DNA of 64,000 nt, taken from NCBI RefSeq assembly GCF_009707325.1, contig NZ_CP046103.1, forward strand, positions 3,765,284-3,829,283. Reading direction: 5' to 3'. Shown in pieces: positions 62,702-64,000 of the stretch. The number at the start of each line of letters is the position of its first letter. Position 1 is the stretch's first letter. Source of the DNA: Pseudomonas sp. IB20 (GTDB lineage: Bacteria > Pseudomonadota > Gammaproteobacteria > Pseudomonadales > Pseudomonadaceae). Under the pieces are notes generated by a model. The model was not told the origin of the DNA. It saw only the letters and a list, made by a program, of their open reading frames with translations, and made no database searches. The translations under genes were made by a program, and so were the position numbers.

Positions 62702-62893
62702 ATGCAAAACGAACTGAAAACAGCGATTCAATTTGATGACTTTTACACCGTATTTGGCACGAAAGGGGTTGTCGCAATGGCCTGGTGGCTCGGTGCACTG
62801 CACGCCGACCGAATCCGCGCGGAACATCACAGCTTCCCGTTCCTGCATATCGAAGGCGAAGCAGGTGCCGGCAAAACCTTCTTGATGAGCTAA
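62702..62893 (+). pseudogene. Fragment of a second helicase gene
   Basis: The 63 codons match a segment of the upstream primase-helicase around its Walker A motif: VVAMAWWLGALHADRIRAEH and IEGEAGAGKTF against WWLGALHAEQIRQ and VGEAGSGKTT. It then stops right after the P-loop. It has its own ATG and ribosome site (AGGAGCAGC). It is a remnant of a diverged second copy, probably through recombination or deletion. Confidence 0.75.
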
Positions 62894-62905
62894 CAGGAGC
62901 TTCTA

Positions 62906-63037
62906 GTGCTGGGGTGCAGCCGAGAACAAATACAGGCAGTCCTGGAATGGCAGTCAGCAACAGATGAAGTTGTCGAGTTTGAAAACCTGCTACTGCACCT
63001 GGTGCGGAAGCAAAACCCAACCGGCGAAAGCCAGTAA
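62906..63037 (+). CDS. Very small phage protein
   Basis: The protein has 43 aa, from GTG 62906 with AGGAG seven bases upstream to TAA at 63035-63037. The product is acidic and helical (VLEWQSATDEVVEFENLLLH). No family is recognised. It is too short to judge by homology, but the start signals are good. Confidence 0.5.
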   Translation: MLGCSREQIQAVLEWQSATDEVVEFENLLLHLVRKQNPTGESQ

Positions 63038-63094
63038 GAAGGTGGTGTCGAGGGGCTGCAACCCCCGACACCGACCACCCAAAGGAGAAGCACC

Positions 63095-63331
63095 ATGCAA
63101 GTGAATCAACCCAAAGGCGGCAATGCAGAGGCTACCACACCGCGATACGACACCATTGTGATCCGTGGTACCCAAGGTTCTGCTGTGCCGAAAGAAGTAG
63201 ATGGCGGTGAAGTTATCTCGTGGAGTCGCGGCCATGAGCTGGCAGGCATGAACGAATTTGGAACTCGACCCAGTGCAGCGCCTGGCGGTATGTCGCGGAA
63301 CTCCCCTGTCGGTGGCAGCGGATGGCCGTAA
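63095..63331 (+). CDS. Small hypothetical phage protein
   Basis: The protein has 78 aa, hydrophilic and Gly-rich, with no recognised domain. The strong ribosome site AAAGGAGAAG before ATG 63095 supports it. Its end is close to the next gene's ribosome site. Confidence 0.55.
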   Translation: MQVNQPKGGNAEATTPRYDTIVIRGTQGSAVPKEVDGGEVISWSRGHELAGMNEFGTRPSAAPGGMSRNSPVGGSGWP

Positions 63332-63348
63332 TGAAGGAGTTAGTGATC

Positions 63349-63939
63349 ATGTCTGACTTCTTCTACAAGTCCAGCGAGCCTTCGACCGTCGCTATTGTTC
63401 GGAGCTTTTACGTCATGAAGGATGCTTTCAGCGCTCTACTGACCGCGCTGGGCGTGCATTTCGGCGGTAAGGTCGCACCAATGCGAGACATTACCTCCCA
63501 CTTCGCTGGTGGCGTGAAACTCAGCGGTGGTGCTGAGCTGGATGCGCACTGGTGCCGTCCTGATGACTACGGTTACCGCTCACTGCGCAGCACCGCCAAG
63601 CTTGCCAAAGGCATGTCCAAGGAGGATCGCGCAGCAATTCGGGCTGAGCATGAACGCCTGGTTGCCTTGTGGGCAGAGCACTGCCCAAAACGCCTCAGCT
63701 CCCATGAATATTGGCAGCGGTTGGGGGTTAACACTGGGAACTTGCTCATGAGTGGCGGGATCAAATTTGAACTCGACGGCACCGCGTATTTTCACCTGGG
63801 CTTTCAAATCAATGAAGCCGAGCACCTGGCCAACGTAGCCGCTGGAAAACCATCCTGCGGGTGGATAGACGGCGCGGTAGAGATACTGACGAGCGAATAC
63901 GAGGCCGCACGCGTGGCGAAGCTGGAGCAACGGTCATGA
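63349..63939 (+). CDS. Hypothetical phage protein
   Basis: The protein has 196 aa. The first half is mostly helical and the second has MSGGIKFELDGTAYFHLGFQ. Start ATG 63349 follows GAAGGAG. Earlier in-frame ATGs at 63322 and 63331 lack such a site. It overlaps the next gene by four bases. Family unknown. Confidence 0.65.
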   Translation: MSDFFYKSSEPSTVAIVRSFYVMKDAFSALLTALGVHFGGKVAPMRDITSHFAGGVKLSGGAELDAHWCRPDDYGYRSLRSTAKLAKGMSKEDRAAIRAEHERLVALWAEHCPKRLSSHEYWQRLGVNTGNLLMSGGIKFELDGTAYFHLGFQINEAEHLANVAAGKPSCGWIDGAVEILTSEYEAARVAKLEQRS

Positions 63940-64000
63940 CTGTTTTCCTGCTGCTTTACCTGTGCACGGATTCGACCCGCACAGATTGCCAGGTGGTGAA
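63936..64000 (+). CDS. Small phage protein with hydrophobic N-terminus, cut by window end
   Basis: The visible part begins MTVFLLLYLCTDSTRTDCQV, a short hydrophobic leader followed by paired cysteines. It starts in the overlap of the previous stop (ATGA). Similar short Cys-containing proteins occur in early regions of Pseudomonas prophages. Confidence 0.55.
   Translation, partial: MTVFLLLYLCTDSTRTDCQVV

Larger units (their letters stand above)
42424..64000. mobile_element. P2/phiCTX-like prophage, right end outside window, tail module degraded
   Basis: The gene order Q, P | O, N, M, L, X, lysis, R, S, V, W, J, I, FI, FII, E, (T), U, D is that of P2-type myoviruses, with Q and P divergent from the rest. 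Head and lysis genes look intact. S, FI, FII, E, U and D are truncated or rearranged, and the fibre and tape-measure genes are missing. Early genes (regulators, primase-helicase) follow to the window end. No integrase, repressor or Ogr activator is visible within the window. Confidence 0.93.

Noticed and set aside
1..64000. CRISPR arrays, rRNA genes, insertion sequences
   Set aside because: I found no regularly spaced direct repeats with unique spacers, no rRNA sequence and no transposase.

Overview
The window reads as a chromosome segment of the Pseudomonas fluorescens group. The evidence is a GC-rich coding style, the AcnD/PrpF-type methylcitrate cluster, APS-type CysH, ThrH, and many copies of the paired GTGGGAGC..GGCTTGCC repeats typical of these genomes. 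Bases 1 to about 42,420 are host chromosome. From about 42,424 to the window end lies a P2/phiCTX-like prophage whose other end is outside the window.

Host part, left to right. Partial ppsR comes first (1-593). A MocR-type regulator (693-2120, minus) faces a compact plus-strand island (2221-7749): EamA exporter, JAMM peptidase fused to a ThiS/MoaD-like ubiquitin fold, E1-like adenylating enzyme with rhodanese domain, cysteine-synthase homologue, serine acetyltransferase and AlaX-type tRNA editing protein. Together they look like a sulfur-carrier (thiocarboxylate) route to cysteine or a cysteine-like amino acid, with export and tRNA proofreading. The E1 gene has lost its N-terminal start to a frame break at the end of the carrier domain. 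Next is an ABC importer without its binding protein (8372-11451). The complete 2-methylcitrate operon follows on the minus strand: prpR, prpB, prpC, acnD, prpF, prpD (20032-11574), with two TTGTCGACA operators at prpR. After it come a retropepsin-like/transglutaminase-like/RimK-like trio (20304-23610), pabB, a higBA toxin-antitoxin pair with a palindromic operator, thrH, cysH, an NCS1 permease with a hydantoin-type racemase, two LysR regulators, an SDR, a HAD phosphatase and small host genes.

From about 36 to 42.4 kb there is a more variable stretch. It holds a His-tailed EamA transporter, a probable pore-forming toxin with a small membrane immunity protein, a diguanylate cyclase, and four perfect head-to-tail duplications (units of 150, 30, 149 and 104 bp) that may be real or may be assembly joins.

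Prophage part. A tRNA-Ser-like 3' end plus terminator (42,372-42,446) marks the chromosome-phage junction, followed by an AT-rich array of GTAAT/ATTAC repeats. The head genes (portal, terminase, scaffold, capsid, endonuclease, head completion) and the lysis cassette are intact. The tail module is badly eroded: gpS is cut and joined to a reversed FRG-like gene remnant, tail fibre genes are missing, the sheath gene has an internal deletion with a frameshift, tube and chaperone genes are truncated, a fragment of gpE is joined in frame to the end of gpU with loss of the tape measure, and gpD lacks its C-terminus. Three TTGTA-N11-TACAA dyads sit at the three late-promoter positions. The right part carries small regulators, a large primase-helicase and a fragment of a second helicase. 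No integrase or repressor is seen inside the window.
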